DNA from: Styela clava
Lineage: Eukaryota > Chordata > Ascidiacea > Stolidobranchia > Styelidae
Assembly: GCF_964204865.1 (NCBI RefSeq)
Contig: NC_135261.1
Coordinates: forward strand, 11,656,001 to 11,720,000
DNA: 64,000 nucleotides
Direction of reading: 5' to 3'
The notes below the pieces were generated by a model, which made no database searches, was not told where the DNA came from, and was given only the letters and a program-made list of their open reading frames with translations. Position numbers and translations under genes: made by a program. This document shows positions 1 through 13,758 of the stretch, piece by piece. Within the stretch, counting starts at the first letter, position 1, and every line of letters starts with the position of its first letter.

Positions 1-544
1 ATTGTTGCTACAAAGTTCAAACCATTCACTCAACATACAAAAAAGTTAGCGAGGTTTTTATACCTTGTACTCAATTAACCCCATATGCTCAATATACCCC
101 CCCCCCCCCCCTATTCAATATTTCATATTTGAAAATATTTTCTCAGAATGTATTTGAAATAGTGGAATATTCGGTTTTGACCATCTTCAGGTCTCTTAGT
201 CAGGAGTTAGAATCTCCGTCAAAATGTTTTTTCAACTTGTAGTCGGGATTCAGAGTCTGCTATAAATTTTTCTCGACGGCAATGCAAATATCTTATATTT
301 TTTGGCACATATCTTGAAAAGCAAATTGATTCAGACATTCTGGCAAATACACAATTTGAAGAAAAGTTTACAATATTGTTTATAAAAACTAGTTGTTTAT
401 TAAATAACAAACATTCCACTCAATAATTGTCATTTATTCTTAAACATGGATTAATTTAGAACATATTTAATACTCCGGATTCTGAAACTGCATTCAGAAT
501 AGCAAAATATAATTTTGTCTTCTCACAATTGTACTTCTTTACAG
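1..544. other. intron or upstream sequence of the PALS1-like gene
   Basis: There is no coding exon that I can recognise here. The stretch ends in a pyrimidine-rich acceptor just before the SH3 exon at 545, so it is most likely intron of that gene. It holds a run of 15 C residues at 97-111, which is a likely length-variable site. Confidence 0.5.
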
Positions 545-3500
545 AGATGATGAATCATGGTGGCAAGCTTCCATAGTTAATCAAGGAATTCATTCACAAA
601 ATTTTTCAAATTCTACGGAGCGAGACAACGCATACAGTAAACTGCATTCCAGTATCAACGGTTCGACATCTTCTTTTGCACCAAAAAGAGCAGGACTTGT
701 TCCTAGTGCAAGATTGCAAAACAGGTAGGGATGTTCATTTACTGATCCCTAGGGCTCTCTGGTCCCTTGGATTGGATGGAGGATTTGATTGTATTGGATT
801 GATTGACAATTTAGTTTTTGATAAAACATTTCTATATTAACAGTACTTATTTGCTTATGTCTTTCTGATCAAAATGACTTTGCAATATGAGAAACTTGTC
901 GACCAATCGCTGAACAGAACTGGGTTAACACGAAACGTGAAATGGTGTTTCAGACTATATATGCTTAAATAAATAAATCATTTTTATGATTAAGAGGCAT
1001 CCAAACAAGAAAATGTACATCCAAAAAAATATTTTTAAATTTACCAAGTACCAAACGTGAGAATATTTATGAAATAAAGTCTAACCCAGTTTTCGAGATT
1101 CTAGGAACCCCCGTTTGGTATTTGGCACAAACGGATTCCTCTAACGAGTTCTGATAAACCTCAAATACATTCATAAACTTCTGTGTCTATATATTTGATC
1201 ATTGCTCTCTTATTCAAAAAATAAAATAAATACAAAAAAAATTCACATATTTCAGACGTGAAACTCTAAAAAGGCAAGCAACCATTAGAAACATCAATAA
1301 TAATTCTGTAAAGGGAAGTAGTTCAAGTTTATCAAGTAAGGGACAAAGAAGAAATCCATGTAAGTATTAATACAAGTGGGTGTTTGATATGCCTATGTTT
1401 ATTTCAAACTATAAGCCAAATTTTGTTAGCAAACTTTTATAGGTAACAGATTATTATATTCATAAATAGCTTGATAGAAATTCCATTACAAGCCAAGTCT
1501 TATTTGTGACCTCCAACAGGGCTGTAGAGTGTAGAGCGCGGGAGCTTTTCAAGTGGTGGCGAGCACATTGCATTATTGCAACAATTAACCTTTCAGTTGG
1601 CTAAAATATGCCGGCAACGCTTTGTCTTTCTCATTGTATGTATTTGCTGAACAGCGTTTATGAATGTTTCCCCAAGCATCAGTTTCCTTGTTTATTTCCG
1701 TAACTATAACTATGACTAATCAGCAATAAGTCAATGATGACGCAACACGTAACAATTGCAATTTCTGCACTCAGCCGCTCAGACACTTCTGTCGCTCAAA
1801 CAGATATTCAAGCATGGTTGCAAACATTGCCTCGTTTTTGTAGTTTTGAGTGATATTTGTCAGTTTTCACTTGTGTTTCAAGAAAATGATAGTGAATTCA
1901 TTAACTTAATTGTCATTATTTCTTCCGCGGAGCTTTACTTTAGTTGCAGTGATCGAAATTGAATCTCGCAAATGCTGCGATGGACAAGGCTAAACTTAGC
2001 TATATCAGTACTTGCAAACGGCACATGGTTGATTTATTTTAATAAAAATCATGGTTTCAAACACGTAAACCAGTTTTTATGCGCCAACATACCAAAACAC
2101 TCTCAGAATAAGCATAAAGTTTGCAATAGTAAAGTATAAGAGTAATTTTTCCGGGGTCAATGGTCGGGGAAATGTCCATAGCACTGGTTCGCTATCGGTC
2201 CTTGTCTTTAGAGATCGCCCTCGCCCGCTATTGCCCACTTTGAATAGAACGATATGGGCATGATTTTGTTCGTTCTGCGTTATACGCCACAAAGGATGTA
2301 GTTCCACATTATAAAATACACACATAGCTTGCTTCTTGTGTCTTTTTCCCCACGCCAAAAAAGAAGCTTTGTCGGTGGTACGTGGCCATAGTAAAAAACA
2401 GTAAAGTGGTACGCGGTCAGTAGAAGGTTGAGAACCACTGGTGTAGGGTCTTGCTGGTTTTTAAGTGGTATGGTGCTAGATTCTGAGATGCTGAGTTTCT
2501 GAATTTAATATTCAAGAGTCGCAATCGAAATTGTCAATTGGAACAAGGATATTCAGTGATTCAGTGTGAAGAGCCAGAGTCTGATTTTTGAATAGATCTG
2601 GAATTGAGTAAAATCTAAATTTCCAAATTTATTTTATGAGTTCTAGCACTGAAGTCACACATTCAAACTGATATACGGTTTTCAGCAACTTGCTAGATTT
2701 ATGGTAATGAAAATAACTTCTACTTGTCATTGTACTATCTTAATGCTTTTTATATCCTACCATTCAGGGACTCTACTAAGACAAAGTTTTCGTCGATCCA
2801 ATAGACATCTTGATAGATCAACACCATCACCTGAATTAGCAAGAAAACGTGAAGGTAAATCGATTTGTAAAAATAAAAAAAATGTTTTTACATGAATGGC
2901 ACTCATTCGTAGTATTTATACTATGAATGCTCCCTCAACCCTTGATGACAACAGGTAAAGTCTTCCTATAATTCAATTTTGCAACAAAATATGTTTATTT
3001 TGCGAGATTGGTGTTAACAAAGTACCAAGTCACCATATCTATTAAATTTATTTGATCGCTTACCATTAGAAAGTGTCGTCGCCTAACTTTTGTCTAATCT
3101 TCCCCAGCTTTTCGGCACAATATCTGGATTATACCTAATCTATCCCAAATTAGACTGCTATGTTATTCAATTTACACAAAAACAGTTTGACACGTCTGTT
3201 TGAGCTTAAAAAGTGTTTAAAACTCTGAATGTTACTACGGAGGTGAACGAGGAAAATCTAAGCTTGAGGAAACGTTCATTATTTTTTAACTTTTTTTTTA
3301 TAAGGGAATATTTATTGTGAGTTTCAAACAGTGGAAATGTTTGAAAATAAATATCGAGTTTGCTGATAAATAGGTCTTTGTGAATTATTGAATAAGTGCT
3401 AATTGATATGCAAAAATAACTTTCCAGAAATCTTTCTCTTGGCTATATTGAAGTCAGTTTATTAAAATTACCTTTTTGGTTCAGAAATTCCTCCCATTGA

Positions 3501-6500
3501 TCCTGCGACAGTGGTTGCATACGAAGAAGTAACGTTGTTGCAACCGCCATCTGAGTCTCCGTTGGATCAACTTTGCTTTCGTCCTTTTGTTCTTGTTGGC
3601 CCTCAAGGTGTTGGCAGGAATGTTTTAAAAGACAGATTGATCGATTCAAATCCCACACATTATGGAGTGCCTGTTCCTCGTGAGTTTATTCAATAACTGA
3701 GTGATAAAGTTATGTTTAGTTAATTTTAATGTTTGCAGATTTTAGTCTGGTGTGAATATGTGTGAGAATTTTGCTGGTTTATGTCGCTAGATGTATTATG
3801 TATTCGCTGGTTTGTTTTACTTCATCCACCAACTATGCATGTTGTTGGCTATTTCTAATTACCATACCTGGATATAGATTTCATTTCAATTTTTTTTTTT
3901 CAATGCCCAAAGATGGAAGAAGTTGCTATAAGATTATTATGTATCGAATATCTTTCTTTAAAAGTCTCTCTTGAGTCCTACTGGGCCGGTAATTTCCCCT
4001 CATTTGTTGTATCAACTCATGGCATCTTATGAGGCAAGTCTGTCGCACCTTTTGGCAAAGTGCTTAACTAGGGTTAACCTCTATGTTTATGAATGGGCAA
4101 TCGCTTATTTTAATCCTCTTATCAGTCATTCAAACTTTTTGTCTATATATTTGAGGATTGTTCTCACATTATCTCTGTTATCTTATCATCTCATCAGGAA
4201 TAAAATACAAATCTTATGATCTTCCTTCAGAAGTTAGAGACTTTTATATTGCAAATATATTGTTAAATAGTAATATATCTTGGTGTCTGGAGAAGTATAT
4301 ATGGAAACTATTTTATTTTAATTTTTGAAAAACTGATAACCAGTCTTAACCATTATTTTGTCTATAAATTTTTAGACACATCTCGAGCCAAACTTGAAGA
4401 TGAAGAAGATGGAAAAGATTATCATTTTGTTACTCGTGAATATATGGAGCAGGGAATAAGAGACAACTTGTAAGTATTTGGGGTCATTTTTTACCCCAAA
4501 TCTTTATTTCACGTTTTTTGTAATGACATAATATAAACAATGTTACCTACAAAGCTCACTAAATACTAGAAAACGATCATTTCTAGTGAAGTGACTTTTT
4601 TTCTAGTGTTCCATTATTCATTTTTATTTCAGATTCTTGGAATATGGCGAATACAAAGGAAACTTATATGGAACTAGTTTAGAAGCTGTGAAAGCCGTTA
4701 TCTCTTGCCACCAAGTCTGCGTTCTCACTCCCTATCCACAAGTTAGTATGATATGTTTTATTTTGACTATTTATATTTTTGCATTGCTCATTAATAAGCC
4801 TTTGCACAAGTTAATGCACAGAAGCACAAAATTTCTGGTATGGTAGTCAGTGCATTGTTCTAAGCATTGGAAACATACTTTTCTCGCCATTAGCCCATGC
4901 ATCTGGAATGAATAACTCATTTACTATTCCTATATCTGTAAATGCTGCTAACAGATAATAGGCTGTGGTTCACCATATGGTTAAGTTGTCTAATCATCTT
5001 TTCTGACCCCGGGATAATAAGGAAAATTGTATCTTGTTGCCTTTGCATTCTTTTAACTTAATTTCTAGCAATTTGTTACATCTGAATATAGTGGTGAGGT
5101 AGGATTTATTTAATCCTCATTAATTTGACACGAAGTGGACCTATCGATCATTTTTTTATTATGTTGTTGTTCTTGTTGGTATTTTTCTTGTTGTTATAAA
5201 AAATCGCCTTTCTCTTTGAATACTGGACCAATTGCTTTGAAAGCTCCAGTGGTTAATAAAGATTGTTGTCGCTAGATGGCTATTACTTCTATTTATTCCA
5301 AAAATTCTGTGGGCTCTATGGGATCCCGATTTTTTGTATGCAATGACGTCATCAAAATTAAATTGCGCACCCAGGGTCGTCTCGCATCCATTGCTATCTG
5401 GTGCTCAGGCGAAGTCCGAGAGACTACAATCCGGTAATCTACTGTAAAAGATTAGATACCCTTACTACTTTGTTCTTGGTCTTCATGTTCATAAATTTGA
5501 GCGATGCTCTTGTTTTCAAATAAAATTAGATCATGTCTTCATGAGAATGCTTATGGATAAGAAATTAAATATACTTTAATATCTGATTTGTAGTCTGTCT
5601 TGAAGTCTTTTTTATGAATCTTGATTTGCTTTTTAAATGATCTTGAGTACATCTTTGACATAATTGATAGTTAGTACTTAATTTTTACTGGACATCAGAC
5701 ACATTGTCAAGCAATGTTCTTGTATCATCATGGGGTGACCAACCAGTCAGAGACCACGAGTCGCATTTCGTACTTTTTTGCTGCGAAAAGCCACATTATA
5801 AACAAGAACACACATGAACATCAGATATTCAGCTCTGCTAGAATGCTAGTTTATTGTGAATGTGACTATCCAACATGATTATGAGTCTATGACAGAAATT
5901 TACAAGCCATTTATTGTTATGCATGCTACTTAGTGGAACTTCTGGCATTCCTTGGATTGAACAATCCTTTTTAAATTTGGCTTGTATGTCATTGTAGCCA
6001 ATCGAAGCAGTTCTTTCACCACATGGGTGTCAGTCAGAACACATCAATGCTTTGATTTCACACGTTTTGGGGTAGAAAATGTTGCAGACGCATGTTGACC
6101 CAAACATTGACAATATCCCAAGCGCAGCTCGTTTGACATTGGGGTATATTTCCATTGCATGCTTTTTCATAAATCAAGGGTCCCTTAATTAAAGTTGGTC
6201 TTCTTCATAAAGATTAATCTTCTCCAACTCAGTTGCAGCCTTATCTGAGACTAGAGGGAATTTTAAACAATTCATCTCGAAATTAAATGAGTCATCCACG
6301 ACTTTTTCTGTGACATTTTATCTGCACTTCAATTACTTTACTCGAATGGTAAACTCTGCGTTTGTTGCCGAACTTCGATACGATTACGACAGACGTTGTT
6401 ATGCAATAAACGCGTGTCACAACAAAGAATTTGATTGCGTATTATTATTGTAGAACTGCAAGGTAAATTGAATGAAGGTGTTCATGTATCTCCGACGTAA

Positions 6501-8325
6501 AAGAACATTGCACGATGATTCATACTGTGTTTAATCGAAACAAGATGAATCGTAGTTAGCAAGTTATTTTTTCCTTAATATAACCAAGGATAAAAGAGCC
6601 GCATAAAACCGGCACGAGAGCCGCGGGTTGTCCACCCTTGCCTTAGGCAGTCATCTCAAAGTTAATGGCATTGACATGTTTTTCCGCAACTTTTGAGTAA
6701 AGGTTGTGGTCATCGTTCACGAATATATTTTCAGGTGGCTTAGATTTCTCATTTGAAATACTAGTCATTTAATCTTCATGGTAAATTAATAAATTTATCA
6801 AAATAAATCAAGTCATTTTATGTGGCAAATTTACCTTCAATGTTTACCTTCTCTTGGTTTCTCAATGTCATTGGTTTTTATTTCATAGAAATGGAATAGG
6901 ATATATATAGTATAATATGGTATTGGAAATTGAAATGCATTATTATCGCTTTTTGCTGATTCACGCTGTGAACATTTGTATATATTTTAAATACTCAAGT
7001 TTTAATGAGAAATAGCCTTTCATTAGCAATCATACCAATATATCATACATTTATGGCATTATCCAATATGCCACAAACTGCTGGTATGAAATATTAATAG
7101 AACACCTCGATTTGGACATTTGTGTATCATAATAGCTTTGCTACGCTTGATGTCAAATAAAAGGATTGCTAATAATTGCTTCATTGTAAGGCAATACCAC
7201 TCCCAAAGGTTCCAACGGTTTCTACTTACAGATTCAATGAAACGACAAAACGGCTCCTTAATTCATTAATGGTAACTATGACAGATAGGAGAACAGTTGA
7301 ACTGCAAATAAAAATATGACCACACAACCTGGGTTCTGCTTTGGGGGCACTCTGTAATTTGTATAATACATTATACTAAGGAAAGAATATATGATTAGGA
7401 AGCGGGCATTTTATGCAATTTGGTTATCAAAATTCAGTGTTTTCGTTTGTATTTGTTACATGTATCACATTTTCTAGTCTTGGATTAATTCCAATACTGT
7501 CTTGAGTTATTATCTGCACCAAATTTTCATACAACTGGATATATTTGTCTAGTTCATGTATATAATAGTATGTCCTTCTCAATAGCTGACACTATAGCAA
7601 AATTTTATTCAATTGCTTTAATCATTCATTGGCATGTAATAAAACCCGTACAATATGCTTAATATGTTGTGCAGATTACATAAATTGTGTTTGGTAATTG
7701 CATTTGCGTGACGCTCTATTTCATATCAGATAACTTCTCTGACCTGAGCATAAAAAGTCATATTTTTTTGCAATAATCAAAGAAAATAAGTTTGTAAGGA
7801 GCTTCGATTCTGAGAAGAACCATAATCTTTTTTATCATTGTTCATTGACTGCCCAATTTATTACACTCTGGGTGCCTATGGATATCTTACTTATTCTAAT
7901 CTTTCTTAACTTGTTCACAGGCACTAAAGATATTGCGCAATGGTGCACTGAAACCTTTCATCGTTTTCGTCAAACCACCCAAAGTTGAGAAATTACTTGA
8001 TAAATCTGGACAAACAGGTTCAAAGTCAAAACTGACTATAGATCGAGATATGAATGTACCATTTTCGGTAAGTTGAATGATAAATTTATCTTGTATAGCA
8101 TATGACAGGTTTATCCATAAATCATACACACTCTTTCCTTAGACGGAAGAACTTCAAGATCTCGTTAAACGAGGAGAAAAAATGGAATCGTCTTTTGGTC
8201 ACATGTTTGATTATGTTGTTGTTAATGATGGAGTAGATCGTGCTTTCGCAGAAATAAAACAAGTTGCTTTTGCTGTGGAAAACGAACCTCAATGGATTCC
8301 TAAAATGTGGGTAAAAAATGCTTGA
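545..8325 (+). CDS. MPP5: PALS1/MPP5-like MAGUK scaffold, 3' part (partial SH3 plus guanylate kinase-like domain)
   Basis: Eight exons can be joined in frame: 545-724, 1256-1359, 2768-2854, 3485-3679, 4376-4469, 4633-4741, 7921-8067 and 8143-8325. All introns are GT-AG. The first exon carries the SH3 end (DDESWWQA, later AGLVPS). Next comes a basic hook region with YEEV before the kinase-like fold (LVGPQGVGRN, VPHTSRA, KDYHFVTREYME, EYGEYKGNLYGTS). The protein ends in PQWIPKMWV, the MAGUK C-terminus. The P-loop lacks the catalytic GxGK lysine, as expected for a MAGUK that binds proteins and does not phosphorylate GMP. PALS1 family members bind Crumbs and PATJ at epithelial junctions, and the GPQ and YGTS segments resemble PALS1 more than MPP1/2/3/7. 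That paralogue choice is an inference. The L27 and PDZ exons must lie left of the window. The SH3 carries an inserted Ser/Asn-rich loop between WWQA and AGLVPS. A candidate poly(A) signal AATAAA lies at 8743-8748. Confidence 0.9.
1517..2440. mobile_element. degenerate non-autonomous hAT element in a PALS1 intron
   Basis: The right end reads AGGTTGAGAACCACTG (2425-2440) and the left part matches the element at 10246-10955 (CTTTTCAAGTGGT..., then an AT-rich stretch with GCAACAA). The left terminus is too decayed to show the 16-bp inverted repeat or an 8-bp target duplication. No transposase frame is visible. Confidence 0.6.
4945..5035 (+). mobile_element. truncated, decayed copy of the window's tRNA-derived SINE (3' body)
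   Basis: It shares GTGGTTC(G/A)CCATATGG and the CCCCGGGATAA segment with the SINE at 34193-34536 and the fragment at 11705-11870. The tRNA-like head is absent, as in typical 5'-truncated copies. Confidence 0.5.
5731..6639. mobile_element. decayed hAT-like element in the large PALS1 intron
   Basis: The ends are inverted and similar: GGGGTGACCAACCAG on the left, and CGGGTTGTCCACCCTT on the right, which reads outward as AAGGGTGGACAACCCG. Reverse-strand fragments between them look like eroded transposase (short frames such as RPTLIKGPLIYEKACNG and NVWVNMRLQHFLPQNV) with many stops. I could not find a matching 8-bp target duplication. Confidence 0.45.
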
Positions 8326-8629
8326 GAATTGAGAAACTACTATGCAGTTTACTGTATAGTCAAGATGATAGCATTTTACAATGTTATTAATATTGAAGGC
8401 AATTGATAGAGAAGGCAATTACAGATATTTTCTTACAACTGAACTTTGTTCACTATGGCGAAATGGTATAACAGGGTTGGCCAATATCATACGATTTACC
8501 AATGGGTATATATGATGTTTTCAACAAAGAAGAGTTTACAAATTGTAATATTCTTTCAAACATTCATCTATATAAAAGCATGGATAATACGGTTTCTCAT
8601 TTGATTTATGGGTACTCCTGAAGTATGCG

Positions 8630-8701
8630 CACCAAGATGTCGCACAACCTGAACCCTAACCTTGTACACAACCTGAGTTCAGGTTGTGCGCCATCTTGGT
8701 G
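8630..8701. repeat. near-perfect hairpin (24-bp arms) just past the PALS1 stop
   Basis: Left arm 8630-8653 begins CACCAAGATGTCGCACAACC. Right arm 8678-8701 is its reverse complement with one mismatch. A related half-copy (TGTGCACCAAGATGGCG) lies near 33586-33605. It is either a small palindromic MITE or a stem-loop in the 3' UTR, because it sits before the candidate AATAAA at 8743. Confidence 0.75.
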
Positions 8702-10245
8702 TATTTCTGTTTCGTACAGGTATTATCAAAATTACCTTTTTTAATAAATCTATTTTAATTTATTACTAAAATTAGGAATTTACTGTATTGGATATAATTA
8801 ACTTTTGAATGGGTTCACATATTTTATTTGTTTTGGCCATTCCTATGGTATTTTTACTTGGTAACTTCGTCGAAAAGTAAAAAAGCGCTGTATTCACTGT
8901 TTATGACTGATTCATAATTTCACGCCTAGATTGATGAGCCTTTGATTAAAATGAAACATAAAAGCATTTTCAGATCTTTATTTTTTAATTTTTTTCAAAT
9001 TTTACTATGGTTTCTTTCCATTATACTTGCTTTCTATATTGTATATATATGATTTTGTTCTTATTCCGCAATCATAATCTTCATTGAAACAATTTGTTTT
9101 GTAGTTTTAATTTTGTGCGTTTTATATTTCCTGGCATATTAGCTCCATTGTGCTATTGCTTATTGTTATTGCTCATAATGTTTCGTATTTGTATCCCTTT
9201 GATTATAAATTAATGCCATGGCATTTAAAATCCATAAATTGGGATGGTTATCAGTGTAGAAAATTGGATTTCTTTCCAGTTAATATGATTTTGCCTTTAA
9301 AGTTGAACTGGCATCTCATGTGCTCTTACCATTATACAAAATTGACACAAAACTTAAAAAGAGACTCCCAGAAGCTAAAAATATCAGCCAAATATCTCCT
9401 ATCTGGTTGAAATTAAATTAATCCAAATGATATTACCAGTCATGAGTAGATTTTTAGGAAATATAATGGTGCTTATGAGGAGTACAGTCTACTCTACTAA
9501 ATTGTACAATTCATTTCTAGAATAGTGCCCAAGATATTTGTATGCATTATCGAAGTTAAAATAAACATTGTCCAAAGTTGTACGAAGAATTATATTACTT
9601 AGGTTCGAAATAAAACAATACAAACCTCTCATTTTCCTTAACTAAAGTGATTGAGGTCATTTCATATCTGTATTTCACTTTTTTTATTTTGTGTTGATTT
9701 CTAGTTGCTGCACTTTACCAGTTTTCATACAGTTTCATTAAAATTACATTCCTAACTTTTTACCTTGTGACTTCCTATTATCTTGTATACCTTTGTTTAC
9801 ACTAAATATTTACATGGTATAAATCACGGAAAGGCATAATGTAAAATCAATGCTAATTAAAAGAATTTTTTTATCATTCAGTTTTGGAAATCACTGTTCC
9901 ACACTCCTTATGATTTGCTACAAGTTTTTATAAAGTTTAGGAATTTGCATTCTGATTAAAATTGATTGCAAAATAGTTGTTGACAAAAATATTTGAGCTT
10001 CTGCCTTTTTATTTTAATCATTTTAATTTTAGCTGCTCCGTTTGAGAAGTTAATTTTGTCATTTTCTCTTCCATTTCATATTTTTCATGTATTATAGGTA
10101 GCATAGTTGAATTCGCGTATTTGAGCTGTTAAGGCATTTTCCTATTTCTCTTCTTTCATATATAAACCGTTTGTTTTTTGCAACTTTTCTTGTCTGGGCC
10201 TAAAGCGGATTTATGTTGGGGTCCGATCGTACTTCAGATTTAGAG
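8702..10245. other. intergenic AT-rich DNA, no supported gene
   Basis: After the PALS1 3' end I see only short frames with no recognisable domain and no splice-consistent chain of exons. The longest, at 9150-9410 (+), is AT-driven and lacks any family resemblance. Confidence 0.5.
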
Positions 10246-10955
10246 CAGTGGTTCTCAACCTGTGGTACGCATACCACTAGTGGTAAGCGGGGGCTTTTCA
10301 AGTGGTACGCCAGAAGCTTTGAATTATTGCAACAACCGACTTCTGAGGTGGCTGAAATATGGCAGAAACGCTTTCTCTTTATCTTCTATTACTGAATGTA
10401 TTCGGTGAGTAGTTTATAGCGTTACCAGTCCTTCTCTTTATAGAGTGCTCTCACCCGCTACTGCCCACCTAAAAATAACGAGACTGGCATATTTTCTCCC
10501 TTTTTTCGTGTTACGTCCACAATGCATTTGCATTGAGATTATCAGCAACTAAGGGACCGTTCGGACTTCGGAGGGTTGGTCAACGCGTGTCAAGATACTT
10601 GATAGATACATCATAAGGATGTTACTATTATTACCTGATGTATGTGTTGGTTGATCGGCATAATCTCGACTTTTGAGGCCAAATAATTTGAAGACTAGGT
10701 TAGGCAGTTCCGGATAGCGGCTAGCGCCGACCAAAGTTTATTTGTCCAGAGTTTTGCGATAGTTCAGTGATGGCGATGATTAGAGCCTTTTGAAACTTTG
10801 CATGAAGCTCTAAAATTGTAGTGCCACATAAATACTACCATAGAGCGTTTGTTGTGTCATTGTTTCCCGCCACAAAAGCGGTTTTGTCGGTGGTAGGCGG
10901 CCGTGGTAAAGAACACAAAAGTGGTACGCGGTGAGTAAAAGGTTGAGAACCACTG
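10246..10955. mobile_element. non-autonomous hAT element with intact ends
   Basis: Terminal inverted repeats CAGTGGTTCTCAACC (10246-10260) and GGTTGAGAACCACTG (10941-10955) are perfect. An 8-bp target duplication ATTTAGAG flanks both sides (10238-10245 and 10956-10963). The size is 710 bp and no transposase frame is present, so it must have been moved in trans by a hAT enzyme. The copy at 1517-2440 is a diverged sister. Confidence 0.93.
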
Positions 10956-13758
10956 ATTTAGAGGAGCAAGGTGGTAGCTGACGTGAGGAAAATAGGGCAG
11001 GCTCGCTTTTGAACGAAACTCTGGCCTATGTGAATTTAGTTTCAGGTTCCTAGTTTCGATTTTTTGATGCGCTCTGTTTATTACTCGCAACGCACAAAAG
11101 ATATGCCATTTCTTCCTGAGGTAAACGATGTTAAAAAAAAGTACACGATATAAGTTCCATTGTTCGCGCGGTATCACATTGTGTACTGTTGCACCTTTCG
11201 TGGGCAGTCACCGTACATTTGAACCCATGTGTATATCCGCGGGTTCAATTTATATGTGGGTGCTAAAATCCATGGGTTAGGGTTAGTATGGGTTCTAATA
11301 TCCACAAAACGAAGTTTCCATAGGTGCAATTGTCGTGGGATCAAATGTAATGGAACTTTACAACAATACAGTTTATTTCGTGGGCAGTTGGATGAATAGC
11401 CGATGCTAAATATCTCCATCTATGCGTGTCCAGTTACAGAAGAACATTGTACAGTTTAATGTCTTCTTAACGCGAGGAAATCCAACAATACGAAGACCTG
11501 ACCAGCCACGTAGGAGTGTTGTAGAGCGGAGGTTTATTGAACAATGACTATCGGGTTTTGTGGGAAATGCACCAAGTTTTTCGTCAATATAAAACAAGTA
11601 CAAAATACTTCGATTAAAGTTATTGCGCGAATTGCATATATCATCGCAAAACGACTAATTTTTGTTTCGATCAATTTTATTAGCCTCCTAATATTTATAA
11701 TTCGCGGCTCCCCTCACGATCATCCACGCTATCGAAAACAAATAACTCCCTAATCCCATAATAACCGACAAGAAATGGTAACCGGACGAGAGGCAGTGGT
11801 TCGCCATATGGTTACGCCGTCTTTCCTCTATCTCCCCGGGATAAATATTCAAATCCTATTCTAATTACGTGTTCATAAAATTAATATACAAAGTTAGATC
11901 GGTTTCATATACTAAGCACGAACAATGGCAGCAATTACCGACAAAAAACCCAAACTGAACATTTACTAACATATCCTAGAATTAGGATTTTCATTATCTT
12001 TGTGAACATGGGGAAAACTAAGAAAATGAAAAACGACAATAATAGTTCATGTTCTCTCGTGTATCATACTCTAAATACACCACTGGAATGATGAACACGG
12101 GGACCACGAGCCATAAAAAGTTGGGAACAGTGATGAGCTGTAGCCGGAACGGCGTTCCGGTTGTTGAACATTTTATTGCATTTGCGTTCCTGTTGTTGAA
12201 ATAAAATTATGTCATGGAAAGTTTAGTTTCTCTGGTAAACTTAGTTATTAACTTACGTTTTGTTGCGTAATAATTCTTTTTACATTGCGGGGAAACAGTT
12301 AGTTAGTACAGCAGTAACATGTAGTGGATTTCCACCGACCTTTGACCCCGTGAAAATTTGTCCTGCTATATTCTAACAATAGCATTTGTATTGAATTGGT
12401 ATGGATATTCTTGTAATTATAAACAGACATATTTCAGATAATGAATTCCTATTTCATTGTAGTTCTTCGGCTCTATCTTGGGGCAGACAAAATTTTTTGG
12501 TAGCGTGTTGTAAATTAGTATTGCGTACACGAATTAGGTGCGGTTGTTACCATTTTTTCAGATCATCACTGGTTGGGAACCACTTATATATATATACACA
12601 TTCAAACAAGAAAAGTAGGCCTAAATTACATGAAATAATAACAAAAAATATAGTGTAAATAACAAGAGAGCTGTGCTAAAATATATGACACACAAAAAAT
12701 GAATCTCTTGAAGTCCACAGAAATTTTTAAAATAAGTAAAAGTAATAGACTTCTAGCGAAAAATTCAATCTTTCACCACTGAAAATTTCAAAGCAATTGG
12801 TCCAGTATAAGAGAAAAGCAATTTCATCATGACGAAAGAAAAGAATAATACTAACAAGAACACCAACATAATATTGAAATGATCGTTATGTACACGGACG
12901 TGTCTAATAAAAACATGTTTGTGATGGCATAATGTACAGCACAGAATGAGTAGCCTATGCGAGAAAAATTTACAAAGACTGAAGCATAATTGAGGTTCCA
13001 ATGGAATTCATTTATATAAATGTAATATTTTGGCAAATGATAAAACAGTAGTAGAACATTTAGAAAAATTCTACAAAGTTAGTGAAAATAAGAAGAACTA
13101 AGCAAACAGCAAGTACAGTACGGCTTATATAGATATATATTTTCGAATATTGACATGCTCGGTAATATTATAATAAGTTGAAAATTAATAAATTCTGGTT
13201 TCCCGGAAAGACATTAGACATATTCGTTACTGACGACTCATGCAGGCTATATGGCAAGCCATGAAAAATGAATATAACAAGCCGTATCTTCTCGTCGACT
13301 TCACGCATAATAACCCGGGGTGGGAATAGAAAATTTACCTTGGAATTCTATACCTCCAGGTGCATGCATTTTAAAAGTTAAGTAGTTTTGACATAAGCCA
13401 AAAAGTTGTATGTGATTGACGGTTTTAATTAGACAGATGTGGCAATAGAAGATCTTATGTTTGTGCTTTCAAATTCATAAACATACCCCGAATAGTGGTT
13501 TTTTACGATTTGTTAAAACCCAGTCCAATTATTTTTTAACTCAGAAATATAGACACCTGCCAGTGCATACGTACTATAAATACCCTAAATTTTTGCAGTT
13601 CGGTAAACCTGTATTTGATCATTATTCGAAGACTTTGAACAGGGAGAAAAGAGATTTTTTAGTCATATAAAAGTTTTAAGCTTTTGTTTCATCCCCATCC
13701 TACTGCATATCACATAAATACAAGAATCGTGCTAAAATCGAATATTATCCTTCTAGAA
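10956..13758. other. intergenic DNA with a SINE fragment and no supported gene
   Basis: This stretch contains the SINE fragment at 11705-11870. Isolated hAT-like ends may occur near 12118-12133 (AAAGTTGGGAACAGTG) and 12567-12585 (CACTGGTTGGGAACCAC), but neither can be paired. No frame resembles a protein family I know. Confidence 0.4.
11705..11870 (+). mobile_element. 5'-truncated tRNA-derived SINE copy
   Basis: It matches the non-tRNA body of the SINE at 34193-34536 read on the minus strand: ATGGTAACCGGACGAGAGGC, then GTTCGCCATATGG, CTTTCCTC and CCCCGGGATAAATATTCAAA. It ends in the same short ATCCTAT-type tail. No A or B box is present in this fragment. Confidence 0.7.

Noticed and set aside
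12118-12585. Two hAT-like ends that might bound an element
   Set aside because: They do not form a proper inverted pair in the right orientation and have no shared 8-bp flanks.
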